Assembly (NCBI GenBank): GCA_037127915.1
Contig: JBAXXL010000009.1
Coordinates: forward strand, 43,695-107,694
DNA from: JBAXXL01 sp037127915
GTDB lineage: Bacteria > Bacteroidota > Ignavibacteria > Kapaibacteriales > UBA2268
DNA length: 64,000 nt
Direction of reading: 5' to 3'
The notes beneath the pieces were generated by a model. That model worked only from the letters and a program-made list of their open reading frames with translations, had not been told where the DNA came from and did not search any database. Positions 8,532-17,545 of the stretch are shown here, piece by piece (position 1 is the first letter of the stretch; every line of letters begins with the position of its first letter). The translations under genes were made by a program, and so were the position numbers.

Positions 8532-8918
8532 ATGAAAAAAGCCGCAATATTCATTTTAATTATACTTATTGGTTTTAGCTTATTCCAAAATCCTGCAGAA
8601 GCTAAAGCCAAGAAGCCGTTGATAACATTCATTGAACTTGGTTCTGTTAATTGCATACCTTGCAAAAAAATGCAGCCGGTTATGAAATCCATTGAAAATA
8701 AATACGGCTCTCAAATCGAAGTTATTTTCTATGATGTTTGGAAAGACGAGTTTAAAAGCAAAGTTGAGGAATATAAGATTAAGCTGATTCCAACGCAAGT
8801 TTTCCTTGACCAAAACGGCAAAGAAATTGACAGACACGAGGGTTTTTATCCTGAAGAACAAATGGACAAATTTCTACAATCCAAAGGTTTGAAAATCAAA
8901 AAAGGCAAGAAAAAATGA
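8532..8918 (+). CDS. Exported thioredoxin-family protein (CIPC)
   Basis: 128 residues with a cleavable signal peptide (ends PAEA), the redox pair Cys41-Ile-Pro-Cys44 and a cis-proline loop IPTQVF. Very similar to the lipoprotein thioredoxin at 6107-6496, but without a lipobox and with a Lys-rich tail. The stop overlaps the next start in an ATGA junction with the CcdA-like gene, the usual pairing of a periplasmic thioredoxin with the membrane protein that reduces it. Confidence 0.88.
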   Translation: MKKAAIFILIILIGFSLFQNPAEAKAKKPLITFIELGSVNCIPCKKMQPVMKSIENKYGSQIEVIFYDVWKDEFKSKVEEYKIKLIPTQVFLDQNGKEIDRHEGFYPEEQMDKFLQSKGLKIKKGKKK

Positions 8919-9622
8919 TAGACAGCATTTTCAACACCTTGAGCGAGTTCCTCTATCAAAGTTATTGGCTTGCTGTTTTGTCGGCATTTGCGTGGGGTAT
9001 ATTGAGCATTCTGCTCAGCCCCTGCCATTTATCGAGCATTCCTTTGATAGTTGGATTTTTAAGTTCCCAAGGAAAGATAACTTTGCGGCGGACATTTTAT
9101 TTATCATTGGTTTTTGCACTCGGCATTTTAGTCAGTATAGCAATCATCGGAGGAATAACACTCGCTATGGGACGCTTGATGGGCGATATAGGCTCAATAG
9201 GTAATTATCTTGTCGCTTTGGTGTTTTTTGCTGTTGGTTTGTATATGCTCGACGTTATCAAACTCCCCTGGGATGGAGCTAAATTAAGCGGAACTCGATT
9301 CAAAGGTCTTCCAGCCGCAATGGTATTAGGAATTATTTTTGGAATTGGTCTGGGACCTTGCACATTCGCTTTTATGGCTCCGGTTTTAGGAGTTGTATTC
9401 TCCGTATCATCTACCGATATGTTACTTGCTGTCAGTTTATTAGCGGCATTTGCATTAGGACACTGCGCTGTGATTGTTTTAGCAGGTACATTATTAGAAA
9501 AAGTTCAGATGTACCTGAATTGGACAGAAAATTCTAAAACCACCAAATATGTTAAACGCGTTTGCGGTGTTCTTGTTATTTTGGGTGGCGTATATATGAT
9601 TTGGAACACGCTGGGCAGATAA
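8915..9622 (+). CDS. CcdA/DsbD-type transmembrane electron-transfer protein
   Basis: 235 residues with six predicted membrane helices and one Cys in each half in the family positions: Cys37 (SPCHLSSIP) and Cys149 (GPCTFAF). CcdA-like proteins take electrons from cytoplasmic thioredoxin and pass them to periplasmic thioredoxin-like proteins. Here the receivers are probably the adjacent CIPC protein and the CEQC lipoprotein, giving the operon a complete route for reducing power. It is the last gene of the operon, before a strong bidirectional terminator. Confidence 0.9.
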   Translation: MIDSIFNTLSEFLYQSYWLAVLSAFAWGILSILLSPCHLSSIPLIVGFLSSQGKITLRRTFYLSLVFALGILVSIAIIGGITLAMGRLMGDIGSIGNYLVALVFFAVGLYMLDVIKLPWDGAKLSGTRFKGLPAAMVLGIIFGIGLGPCTFAFMAPVLGVVFSVSSTDMLLAVSLLAAFALGHCAVIVLAGTLLEKVQMYLNWTENSKTTKYVKRVCGVLVILGGVYMIWNTLGR

Positions 9623-9653
9623 GTAATAATTGTTATTGTCAATAGATATAAGA

Positions 9654-9690
9654 AAAATCTTCGGAAAGTTTGAAACCTTCCGAAGATTTT
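9654..9690. terminator. Bidirectional rho-independent terminator
   Basis: A 13-bp perfect stem (AAAATCTTCGGAA / TTCCGAAGATTTT) has A residues on the left and T residues on the right, so it works on both strands. It lies between the convergent CcdA-like gene and the epimerase-family gene. Confidence 0.85.
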
Positions 9691-9707
9691 CTGCTATTAT
9701 TACTTCT

Positions 9708-10652
9708 CTATTGGGCAAAGTAATTTTTCTTTTCTCTAATTTCATTGATTGTATCAGAAAGTCCTTCCTTATATGATGGAAATTCAGGATGCCAATCTAA
9801 CATTTTTTTTGCTTTTGCATTTGATACTTTACAATTCATTCGAATAATCTCATAAAAATCTTTCCCCAGAACCAACTTGATAATAAATCCGGGAATGTGC
9901 CCGGGCTGTTTTTTATTCATCAATTCAGCCATATAAATTGTAAAATCCTTTTGAGACACCGGAGTATCGTCCGCTATGATGAACTTTTCTCCAATAGGCA
10001 GTTTCTCTATAGCTTTAATTATAGCGTTTGCCGCATCACTTGCATGGATATTTGGAATATAATTGTCCCCTTTTCCAATAATTTTACTTCGACCTTTATC
10101 CATCATATTATAAATCATAAGGAAAAGTCCGCCATTTCCATAAATCTTTCCATAAATAAGCTGAATAACTTCAGGATGTTTCAACTTGATTGCCTGATTA
10201 ACCATTGCATCAGTATCTTTACCAATTTCTGTTAGACCGATCCTTAAAATTGGCCATGTTTCATCAGCAATTTCATCTTTTTCAGTTTTATAACTTGTGC
10301 CACCGGGTAAAATAATAGGAATTTTATAATGATTTGCCAAATCCATTGAATTACGGAAAAAATCGTTTGTTTCTTCCCGTAATTCTGCTTTGCACTTTTT
10401 GGTCATTCTATGCCCGGGTTTAACACTTGGCATTGCAAGTAAGACAATGATATCAAGTTTGTCAGGCAGTTCTTTTTGGAATTCTTTCGGATTTCTGATA
10501 TCGCCTAAAATAGCATTAGCACCTAATGCTTTAATTCTTTCAACTTTGTTTTCCACCCGAGTAAGAGCATATACCTCATTATGATTATGAACTAATCTTG
10601 GGAGTAGATAACTGCCGACTAATCCTGTTCCACCAATTACTAATATTTTCAT
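9708..10652 (-). CDS. NAD(P)-dependent epimerase/dehydratase-family protein (atypical SDR)
   Basis: 314 residues with the N-terminal Rossmann motif GGTGLVGSYL (residues 7-16) and a second dinucleotide-binding cue at LGDI. The canonical YxxxK catalytic pair is not clearly in place: an SYKTEK segment is near the expected region. It resembles NAD-binding 'NmrA/epimerase' proteins whose substrates are often unknown. It stands alone between two arsenic gene blocks, and an unusual AT-rich repeat cluster lies about 100 bp upstream of its start. Confidence 0.75.
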   Translation of the reverse strand: MKILVIGGTGLVGSYLLPRLVHNHNEVYALTRVENKVERIKALGANAILGDIRNPKEFQKELPDKLDIIVLLAMPSVKPGHRMTKKCKAELREETNDFFRNSMDLANHYKIPIILPGGTSYKTEKDEIADETWPILRIGLTEIGKDTDAMVNQAIKLKHPEVIQLIYGKIYGNGGLFLMIYNMMDKGRSKIIGKGDNYIPNIHASDAANAIIKAIEKLPIGEKFIIADDTPVSQKDFTIYMAELMNKKQPGHIPGFIIKLVLGKDFYEIIRMNCKVSNAKAKKMLDWHPEFPSYKEGLSDTINEIREKKNYFAQ

Positions 10653-10753
10653 TTTCTCAGAGCTTTAAGTTTTACATAAATAAATGATTAAATACAAATT
10701 TAACAATATTATTTAATATATTACTACAGTTTATACTTTTATTTAATAATTTC

Positions 10754-10827
10754 TTTATTTTACTTTCAGTCGATAAAGTAAAATAAGAAAAACTTTATTT
10801 TACTGTATGCCCTTAAAGTAAAATAAT
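10754..10827. repeat. Four alternating copies of an AAAGTAAAATAA motif
   Basis: TTTATTTTACTTT (10754-10766), AAAGTAAAATAAG (10775-10787), CTTTATTTTACT (10793-10804) and AAAGTAAAATAAT (about 10815-10827) alternate in orientation and could form two hairpins. They lie upstream of the minus-strand epimerase gene. They may be binding sites for a regulator. Together with the MITE-like element they account for the 338-bp gap between 10653 and 10990. Confidence 0.6.
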
Positions 10828-10845
10828 GTATCAGTGCTCGATTTA

Positions 10846-10972
10846 GGACTGTATCAAAACTAATTATTTGGGGGACAAGCAAGGATGCTTATCCCACCAA
10901 GTTTAGAAAAATCGGTGGGTCAATCATCCTTGATTGACAAAAAACAATATATTTCGAGTTATGAGACAGCCC
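10846..10972. mobile_element. MITE-like non-coding element with terminal inverted repeats
   Basis: The ends are imperfect inverted repeats: GACTGTATCAAAACT on the left and, read inward from the right, GGCTGTCTCATAACT (12 of 15 match). The GGCTGTCTCATAA end is typical of several insertion-sequence families. Inside, 10874-10898 and 10914-10938 form a second imperfect 25-bp inverted repeat (19 of 25). At about 127 bp it encodes no protein, so it is a miniature derivative or an IS remnant. It lies 18 bp beyond the 3' end of arsM. Confidence 0.6.
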
Positions 10973-10990
10973 CAAGGTTTGTGTATTCGC

Positions 10991-11809
10991 TTAACAACAA
11001 CCTATATTCGGTTTATTGGCGTTCACAGTAACGCTCAGTATTTTAACACCAGAGTTTTTATAATTAGTCAATTCTTCCTCACTGATAACCGATAACATAA
11101 TCTCATCGGGGATATTGATTTGTTTTACCTTTGGAGTTGAGATATCAACGAATCCGGACGTTTTGATTATATTCAGATATTCATCTTTTTGTAAAGCACC
11201 GGCAACACAGCCTGTGTACATTGCGGCGGCATTTTTCAAAGAATCAGGTAACACACCTTCGATAACTATATCCGACACGCTGAAATGTCCGCCCGATTTA
11301 ATAACTCGGAACATTTCTGAAAATGCTTTTTCTTTGTCGGGTACTAAATTTAAAACGCAATTGCTAACCACAACATCAATTGTGCATGCGCCAATCGGCA
11401 TGTTTTCTAAGTCGCCCTTACGGAATTCAACATTCTTATAACCTGTTTTATCGCAATTTATTCGTGCTTGATTAATCATTTCATCAGTGAAATCTATTCC
11501 AATTACTTTGCCGGTTTCGCCAACGACACTGCGTGCTATAAACACATCATTACCCGCGCCGGAACCCAAATCCAAAACTGTATCACCTTCTTTTATTCCG
11601 GCAAATTCAGTTGGTAATCCACATCCTAAACCTAAATCGGCGTCAGGGACATAACCTTCGAGTTTTGAATAGTCATCACTCATAACTGTATAATCAAAAG
11701 TGGCAGCGCCATCGGTTCCACAGCACGAACAACCGCAATTTGTATTGGATACGGCTATTTCAGCGTATTTCTTTCTTACGACTTCTTTTATTTCATCGTT
11801 TGTTTGCAT
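10991..11809 (-). CDS. arsM: Arsenite S-adenosylmethionine methyltransferase ArsM
   Basis: 272 residues with SAM motif I VLDLGSGAGNDVF at about 78-90. The catalytic cysteines of ArsM are present: Cys63 (LGLGCG), Cys151 (VSNCVLNLVP) and Cys201 (YTGCVAG), and the last two are 50 residues apart as in characterised enzymes. A Cys-rich stretch near residues 25-30 (CGCSCC) is a further As-binding candidate. The enzyme methylates As(III) to mono-, di- and trimethyl forms. It is four bases downstream of arsR, so one operon. Methylated product could leave through the ArsP-type permease. Confidence 0.95.
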   Translation of the reverse strand: MQTNDEIKEVVRKKYAEIAVSNTNCGCSCCGTDGAATFDYTVMSDDYSKLEGYVPDADLGLGCGLPTEFAGIKEGDTVLDLGSGAGNDVFIARSVVGETGKVIGIDFTDEMINQARINCDKTGYKNVEFRKGDLENMPIGACTIDVVVSNCVLNLVPDKEKAFSEMFRVIKSGGHFSVSDIVIEGVLPDSLKNAAAMYTGCVAGALQKDEYLNIIKTSGFVDISTPKVKQINIPDEIMLSVISEEELTNYKNSGVKILSVTVNANKPNIGCC

Positions 11810-11813
11810 AACT

Positions 11814-12176
11814 TTATCCTTTTTTTAATAATATATTACAGCAGATTATTTTTCTATCTGCTTTTGCTACTTTTTCTTTATAAGATAATACTACCTCGTC
11901 ATCGGTCAGCCAAGTAGGCAGTAGTTGGAGGAGTTGTTTGACTAATTCATCGTCGGGGGAAGGGTTGAGCCAATAGTCCACCCATTTACCGTTTTTTTTG
12001 TCCAATATAAATCCGGCATCCCGCAAAATTGAGCAATGCTGAGAAACTGTCGAAGCTGATATACCTAACAAATCTGTTATTTCACAGACGCACAACTGAC
12101 GAATCTCCAGCATTTTCAATATTCTAATCCGATTTGGGTCGGATAATGCTTTAAAAGTTCTAATATAATTTCGCAT
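11814..12176 (-). CDS. arsR: ArsR-family metalloregulator (copy 2)
   Basis: 120-residue winged-helix repressor with CVCEI at Cys29/Cys31, the As(III)-binding box. It is closely related to the copy at 4847-5206: same length, same Cys positions and the same GKWVDYW/GKWINYR wing. It ends with a second pair of cysteines (KIICC). It is followed directly by arsM. A perfect 16-bp palindrome 24 bp upstream is its likely operator. Confidence 0.92.
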   Translation of the reverse strand: MRNYIRTFKALSDPNRIRILKMLEIRQLCVCEITDLLGISASTVSQHCSILRDAGFILDKKNGKWVDYWLNPSPDDELVKQLLQLLPTWLTDDEVVLSYKEKVAKADRKIICCNILLKKG

Positions 12177-12200
12177 AATTCTAAACCTCTAGTTCGTTAC

Positions 12201-12216
12201 TTCGTTAATTAACGAA
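12201..12216. promoter_or_regulatory. Putative ArsR operator upstream of arsR-arsM (copy 2)
   Basis: TTCGTTAATTAACGAA is a perfect 16-bp palindrome placed 24 bp before the arsR start codon. It shares 12 of 16 bases with the site upstream of the other arsR (4806-4821). Confidence 0.7.
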
Positions 12217-12243
12217 ATGAAATAAAAAATGTTGCATCACAGG

Positions 12244-12278
12244 CAAAAAAAATAGCATCATAATGAAATGATGCTATT
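12244..12278 (-). terminator. Rho-independent terminator of the PKD/T9SS gene
   Basis: On the minus strand a 10-bp stem AATAGCATCA / TGATGCTATT with an 8-base loop is followed by eight T residues. It begins 13 bp after the stop codon of the 12291-15269 gene. Confidence 0.9.
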
Positions 12279-12290
12279 GGTTAGATTTAT

Positions 12291-15269
12291 TTATTTCTGA
12301 TAAATTACTTTTTTTGTTTCGATTATTCCATTAATAAAGAATTTGAATATATATACACCCGGAGCCAAACCGGTAAAATCTATTGTGCCTTGGTACGTGT
12401 AATCAAGAGTTAGTTCTTTTGACGTAAAAGCTTTATTACCCATCAAATCAAATACTTCATATCGGAATGTTGTGCTCGTATCTGCATTTATTATAATTGT
12501 AGCCAAATGATCAATTGGATTTGTGATAGAAATAGGTATAGATTTTGTGCTATCTTTCGTTTCAGAATATTTATTAATTTTTAGTATATAGCTACTGCGA
12601 AGCAATTTTCCGGCAGTATCTGTCTTAGAAGGAATATATTTATATCCCACCAAAACTAAGTCGCCACTTTTGCAAACTAAAGCATCAAGAAACGCGCCGT
12701 CGCGCTGTTCAATGTAAATCGTATCCTTCATGTTCAAATCATTATCGAATGCGTAGCAAACCGGGTGGTTGTCCTTAAACCCTACGGCATAATATAGCGA
12801 GCCATTTACGGCAATGTTTCTTAGTCCGGGTGCGAGAGCAATCTTGTTCAATGAATCGCCGTTAGCATTGAATTTGTATATGTTGCCGTTTATGTCTAAT
12901 CCTACGAATGTAGTTGTGTCGATGTTACGGAACGCATAAAAGTAAACATCTTTCTTTAAGTTAAGTGAAGAATTGGGAAATTGAAAATTTAATTTTTCAT
13001 TACCAAATGGACTCGATATTTGATAAGATGCATGATAACAATAATTGTAATATATTGGAGTAAATGCAGAATATAAATTATAGAATTTATACATATCAAA
13101 ATAATATTTACTTGGTAATAATTGGAAAGAAAAATCATTTTTAAAAATCTTACTTTTACCATTCGTTATATTATATTCATAAATAGCCGCACTACCGCTT
13201 CCTTGTAAACATAAAAAGCTTTCATTTTGATTGTTTATTGGTAAAGCTAAACTAATTAGAATTGTATTTGTTGAATCAAAGGAGCTTACCTTTAATAATT
13301 GTGAATTATATACATCAACCATTGAATAATTATTCCTGCTATAAGCAACAACAAATTTATCATTATTAAATTGTAATGTGTTTTCAAAGTAAATATCATC
13401 AAAATTGTCGGGCAGCAATGACACAATAGGCTGAAAATGAGGTGGTTTAGCGATAAGCAGAGATATTTCAGTTAACAAATTAACTGAAGTTTTAATTAGA
13501 TTAGTTTTATCTTTGTTCAAAGCCACAAATATAAATCCTTTATCTTTAGTTTCATAAACCTTATAAAACTTTTGATGATTTTGAGAGGTGTTTTCAAAAT
13601 TATATTCAGAATAAATATTCGGATCAAGTGGAGCTTCTTTTATGTCTTTAATAATTACTTTCTTTTCAACAGAGTCTATGAACCGATTATAATAAACTTT
13701 AAGTTTAACATTGTACTCAGCTTCTTTTGCGAATAAATGTTCCATATCAACATCTTTTGATTTAGAATATGTCCCATCTCCAAAATCCCATACAAGTGAA
13801 TCAATGTTATCGGTCGATGTATTTTTGAATTTACATATTATCGGCAAGTATTCAGGAATACTAACTATTTCGAAACCAACAGAATAATCAGGTAAAACTG
13901 TTACTTCTTTTATTTGCGATGAAAATTTACCGTCTTTCTCTGCGGTGAGTGTAATAGTATATTTTCCTGGAGCATTGAATTTGAATTCCGGCTTAACTTC
14001 ATTACTCAATAAATCGTTTCCAAAATCCCAAGAATATGAATTTGGATTGCCGGTGGAGCAATTGAAGGTTTGATAGATTCTTCCAGCTAATAATATTGAA
14101 TCTGAAATTGTAAATAAAGCTCTGAAATTATTATTCTTTATCGGATTCTCAAATTTAACAAATCTATTTTTATTATTTAACATAAAAATTAATTTATCAT
14201 CTTTAGTAAATGTATAATTTGTATAATTACTCAATGAATCAGGGATTTGAATGTCAAGAATTGCGTAATTATAATTAGACTTATAAAATTGTATTTTGTT
14301 ACCATCAGATTTCACTAAATAATTCCCATCATTACTTAACCCTAGTTTAAAAGAAGCATTGCCATTTACAAATGGGAATTTATAAATATAACGAAATTCA
14401 TTCGTTTTTCTATCATAATAATAAATGTTATTATTCTTATTAACCTCTTTATGTATAATCAGTAATGAATCACCGATTAATTTCAAAATTTTAGGAGCTT
14501 TGTTATTTTCATCCGATGGAAAAAGCGGAATTTCGTTTATATTGCTATCAACCAATACAACTGAGCTTTTACTTGATGAGCCATAGTTAACATTATAACT
14601 GTTAGAATGATGATAAAAAACTATATTATTCATACCGTTATAGTAATCATAAATTTCAGTCGCACCGTGTTCATTCTTATATATATTATTAGGATTAGAA
14701 ATATCAAAGATTTTAAAAATACCCCAAGTTCCAGAACTGGCATTTGTATGATCTGGTGGTGAATTATCACTGTTATTTATTGTTGTACCCTGAATCAATA
14801 AATTATCTTTATATAAAAAGTTTAAATAATTTATAGATAGATTCCCATTATGATATGGGTTCCCATTATTATCAAATAACACTTCTTTGTACAAATAGCC
14901 TTTAGAAGAGTGAAATATATCGAACAAATTATAATCAACATGACAATAATAGTTTTGATAAGTCTGGTAAATTTCAAATGCACTCAGTCCATCTCGTGAT
15001 AATTTATAACTGTATTTGTTCGTAATCCAAAGAGTATCAAAATCGCTTAGCCCTGCCTCCAAATCAAATCTATTCAAACGGAAGGTATTATTTCCTTCTG
15101 TCGTAATAACCACTATACTTTTCCCGTCTTTGGTCAACGTATAGTCGGTAATTTGCTTTGTGCCGTTAGGGTAGAGGTATGAAAATTCTCCGGCATTAGT
15201 CCACCCATCAGCTTTGGTTGAGCTTACAAGAGTGAAAATCATAAAAACGAGTACTATAAAACTTTTCAT
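12291..15269 (-). CDS. Large secreted protein with PKD domains and T9SS sorting domain
   Basis: 992 residues. It starts with a signal peptide ending in KADGW. Two PKD-like Ig domains sit near the middle (YSWDFGNDL and LVWDFGDGTYS are the signature strands). The final 80 residues match the type IX secretion 'por' sorting domain (VFDLMGNKAF, then LAPGVYIFKF and KKVIYQK). The flanking N- and C-terminal parts look like beta-propeller repeats (YYFDMYKFYN and related blocks). It is therefore probably exported and attached to the cell surface. Function is unknown; a surface-binding or protein-protein role is likely. Confidence 0.85.
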   Translation of the reverse strand: MKSFIVLVFMIFTLVSSTKADGWTNAGEFSYLYPNGTKQITDYTLTKDGKSIVVITTEGNNTFRLNRFDLEAGLSDFDTLWITNKYSYKLSRDGLSAFEIYQTYQNYYCHVDYNLFDIFHSSKGYLYKEVLFDNNGNPYHNGNLSINYLNFLYKDNLLIQGTTINNSDNSPPDHTNASSGTWGIFKIFDISNPNNIYKNEHGATEIYDYYNGMNNIVFYHHSNSYNVNYGSSSKSSVVLVDSNINEIPLFPSDENNKAPKILKLIGDSLLIIHKEVNKNNNIYYYDRKTNEFRYIYKFPFVNGNASFKLGLSNDGNYLVKSDGNKIQFYKSNYNYAILDIQIPDSLSNYTNYTFTKDDKLIFMLNNKNRFVKFENPIKNNNFRALFTISDSILLAGRIYQTFNCSTGNPNSYSWDFGNDLLSNEVKPEFKFNAPGKYTITLTAEKDGKFSSQIKEVTVLPDYSVGFEIVSIPEYLPIICKFKNTSTDNIDSLVWDFGDGTYSKSKDVDMEHLFAKEAEYNVKLKVYYNRFIDSVEKKVIIKDIKEAPLDPNIYSEYNFENTSQNHQKFYKVYETKDKGFIFVALNKDKTNLIKTSVNLLTEISLLIAKPPHFQPIVSLLPDNFDDIYFENTLQFNNDKFVVAYSRNNYSMVDVYNSQLLKVSSFDSTNTILISLALPINNQNESFLCLQGSGSAAIYEYNITNGKSKIFKNDFSFQLLPSKYYFDMYKFYNLYSAFTPIYYNYCYHASYQISSPFGNEKLNFQFPNSSLNLKKDVYFYAFRNIDTTTFVGLDINGNIYKFNANGDSLNKIALAPGLRNIAVNGSLYYAVGFKDNHPVCYAFDNDLNMKDTIYIEQRDGAFLDALVCKSGDLVLVGYKYIPSKTDTAGKLLRSSYILKINKYSETKDSTKSIPISITNPIDHLATIIINADTSTTFRYEVFDLMGNKAFTSKELTLDYTYQGTIDFTGLAPGVYIFKFFINGIIETKKVIYQK

Positions 15270-15355
15270 TTATTTAATCCCGAGTATTATTGATTGTCAT
15301 ATAACAATTCAAAACGGAAAAAGTTACAATTTTTGTAAAATATGTTTAAAATAAG

Positions 15356-17389
15356 TTAGTTTGGGAAATATGACAGCCAAATTTTCATTTTTTTTATTAG
15401 TTCTTCGCTATTGATAGGTTTTGAAATATAGTCATCACATCCGGCGGCAATAGCTTTTTCAGCATCACCCTTCAATCCAAATGCTGTAACGGCAATAATT
15501 GGTATGTGCGGATTGATTTTTTTTATTTTACTTGTTGTAGTATGTCCATCCATTATAGGCATTTTGATATCCATAAGTACTAGTGAGATATTCGGATGAT
15601 TTGTACAAATATCCAAAGCGGTTTTCCCGTTTTCCGCGTGAATAACTTGAGCACCCAGCTCCTTTGTTACAATATGCTCTATCATTAAGTAATTATATAA
15701 ATCATCTTCGGCAATAAGGACAGTTACATCGCTAAATGCTTTTGTATCTATATTATCAGGTAAAACTATTTTAGTCTTATCTCTCAAAATTTCTGTTTTA
15801 AGCGGTAGTGTAAATTTGAATGTAGAACCTACATTTTTTTCTGATTGAACTGAAATTTTGCCACCCATTAACTCAACCAATCCTTTCGAAATAGCTAATC
15901 CCAACCCGGCACCATCATAATCACGCGATAATGAGAAATTTTCTTGATTAAATCTTCCAAAAATAAATGCTTGGGCATTTTTTGCTATTCCAATACCTGT
16001 ATCATCTACAAAAAATTCAACTTTATTACTTTTAATTTTGCAACCGAAATTAACACTTCCTTGATGAGTGAATTTAAAAGCGTTATTCAGCAAATTATTT
16101 AATATTTGATAAATCTTTTGTTCATCACTTATAAACAGTACTGATTTTAATTCATTTTGGATTGAGTAAGTGAGTTCAATATTGTGACTTGAATACTTTT
16201 GTAAATTGAATTCGTATAATTCATTAAATAAATCTTCCATCAAAAATCCCGCTTCATTTATATCCATCTGACCTGAATCAATTTTGGATATATCCAATAC
16301 ATCGTTTACAGTACCTAGCAAGCGTTGACAACTATTATTCAGAATTTGCAAAAAATCATTTTTGTCTTGTTCCGTTAAATCCGGTTCAGTCAGAAATTGT
16401 GAAAATCCAATAATTCCGTGGATAGGAGTACGTATTTCGTGGCTCATATTAGCCAAAAATGCAGATTTCAAGCGGTCACTTTCTTCAGCCTGTTCCTTAG
16501 CTTTAATAAGCTCCGATTCTATATGCATTCGTTCCGATATATCTGTCAGGAAATTCAGTGTAGCCGGTTTATCTTGCCATTTGATTAATATGGAATTTAT
16601 CTCGACCCATTTTGTTTTTCCTGAACGCGTCACTATTCGGAAAGGATATTTGCTGGCAAATTTGTCACCTCTAATGCGTTTTTTATAATTTTCAACAACC
16701 ATTTCCAAATCATCTGAATGAAGAAAATTTCTGAATGGTTTGTTTAGCACATCTTCAGTTTCGTATTCCAAATAATTCATTGCATTGTGGTTAATTGAAA
16801 CCAATAAGCCGTCTTGAACAACAAAAATTGCTTCGCTTGCATTATCCATTACTAAGAAGTATTTTTCCTCTGATTCTCCCAGCGCATCTTCCGCCAACTT
16901 TCTTTCTGTAACGTCAATTAGAAATCCCAAACTAGCTGGTTTACCTTCCCAATCTATTAAAACGGCATTTACCTCGACCCATTTTATATTATTGCTTTTA
17001 GTTAGGACACGGAAGAAATACCGGTTTGGGAGTTTTTCTCCATTAAGCCGTTTAAAGAAAAAATCCATAACCATATCTCTATCATCAGGATGAATAAAGT
17101 CAGTATACCTTCTGTTTACAATTTCATCCATTCTGTACTCCAGCAATTGAACTGTGTATGGATTTGCGAATTTAATGTAATGGCTCTGTGCTATGATTAT
17201 TGCTTCATTTGCATTTTCAACAACCGTCCGGTAATTATAATCTGTTTTTTGTAAAACTTGCTCCGCTAGATTGCGGTTTGAAATATCTTGTGCGTAAAGA
17301 TTTTGGAAATCTGCATTTTCCTTCTGCAATTTTTGAAAATCTTCTAAAAGTTCATCGTAATTTTTCTGAATACTGCTCATTTCGTGCAC
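15356..17389 (-). CDS. Hybrid histidine kinase with two PAS domains and a receiver
   Basis: 677 residues: a coiled-coil start (residues 1-45), PAS domain 1 (about 55-165), PAS domain 2 (about 175-290), HisKA with phosphoacceptor His317 (MSHEIRTP), HATPase with the G1/G2 boxes DDTGIGI and GAGLGLAI, and a C-terminal receiver with phosphoacceptor Asp607 (LMDIKMP). No transmembrane segment is seen, so it is a cytoplasmic sensor. There is no separate response regulator next to it. An alternative start is Met4 (17380). Confidence 0.93.
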   Translation of the reverse strand: MHEMSSIQKNYDELLEDFQKLQKENADFQNLYAQDISNRNLAEQVLQKTDYNYRTVVENANEAIIIAQSHYIKFANPYTVQLLEYRMDEIVNRRYTDFIHPDDRDMVMDFFFKRLNGEKLPNRYFFRVLTKSNNIKWVEVNAVLIDWEGKPASLGFLIDVTERKLAEDALGESEEKYFLVMDNASEAIFVVQDGLLVSINHNAMNYLEYETEDVLNKPFRNFLHSDDLEMVVENYKKRIRGDKFASKYPFRIVTRSGKTKWVEINSILIKWQDKPATLNFLTDISERMHIESELIKAKEQAEESDRLKSAFLANMSHEIRTPIHGIIGFSQFLTEPDLTEQDKNDFLQILNNSCQRLLGTVNDVLDISKIDSGQMDINEAGFLMEDLFNELYEFNLQKYSSHNIELTYSIQNELKSVLFISDEQKIYQILNNLLNNAFKFTHQGSVNFGCKIKSNKVEFFVDDTGIGIAKNAQAFIFGRFNQENFSLSRDYDGAGLGLAISKGLVELMGGKISVQSEKNVGSTFKFTLPLKTEILRDKTKIVLPDNIDTKAFSDVTVLIAEDDLYNYLMIEHIVTKELGAQVIHAENGKTALDICTNHPNISLVLMDIKMPIMDGHTTTSKIKKINPHIPIIAVTAFGLKGDAEKAIAAGCDDYISKPINSEELIKKMKIWLSYFPN

Positions 17390-17545
17390 CTTCGAGAAAT
17401 TTATATATTTAGCTTATTATCGCGATTAAAAAAGTGCTGTATTGAATTATAGGTTAATTCTAAAGTCGTTTTGTTCAAAAACCTGTATGCAAATATATAA
17501 AACTAATTAATAATACATAGTATTAAAGATGATTTTTATTCACAA

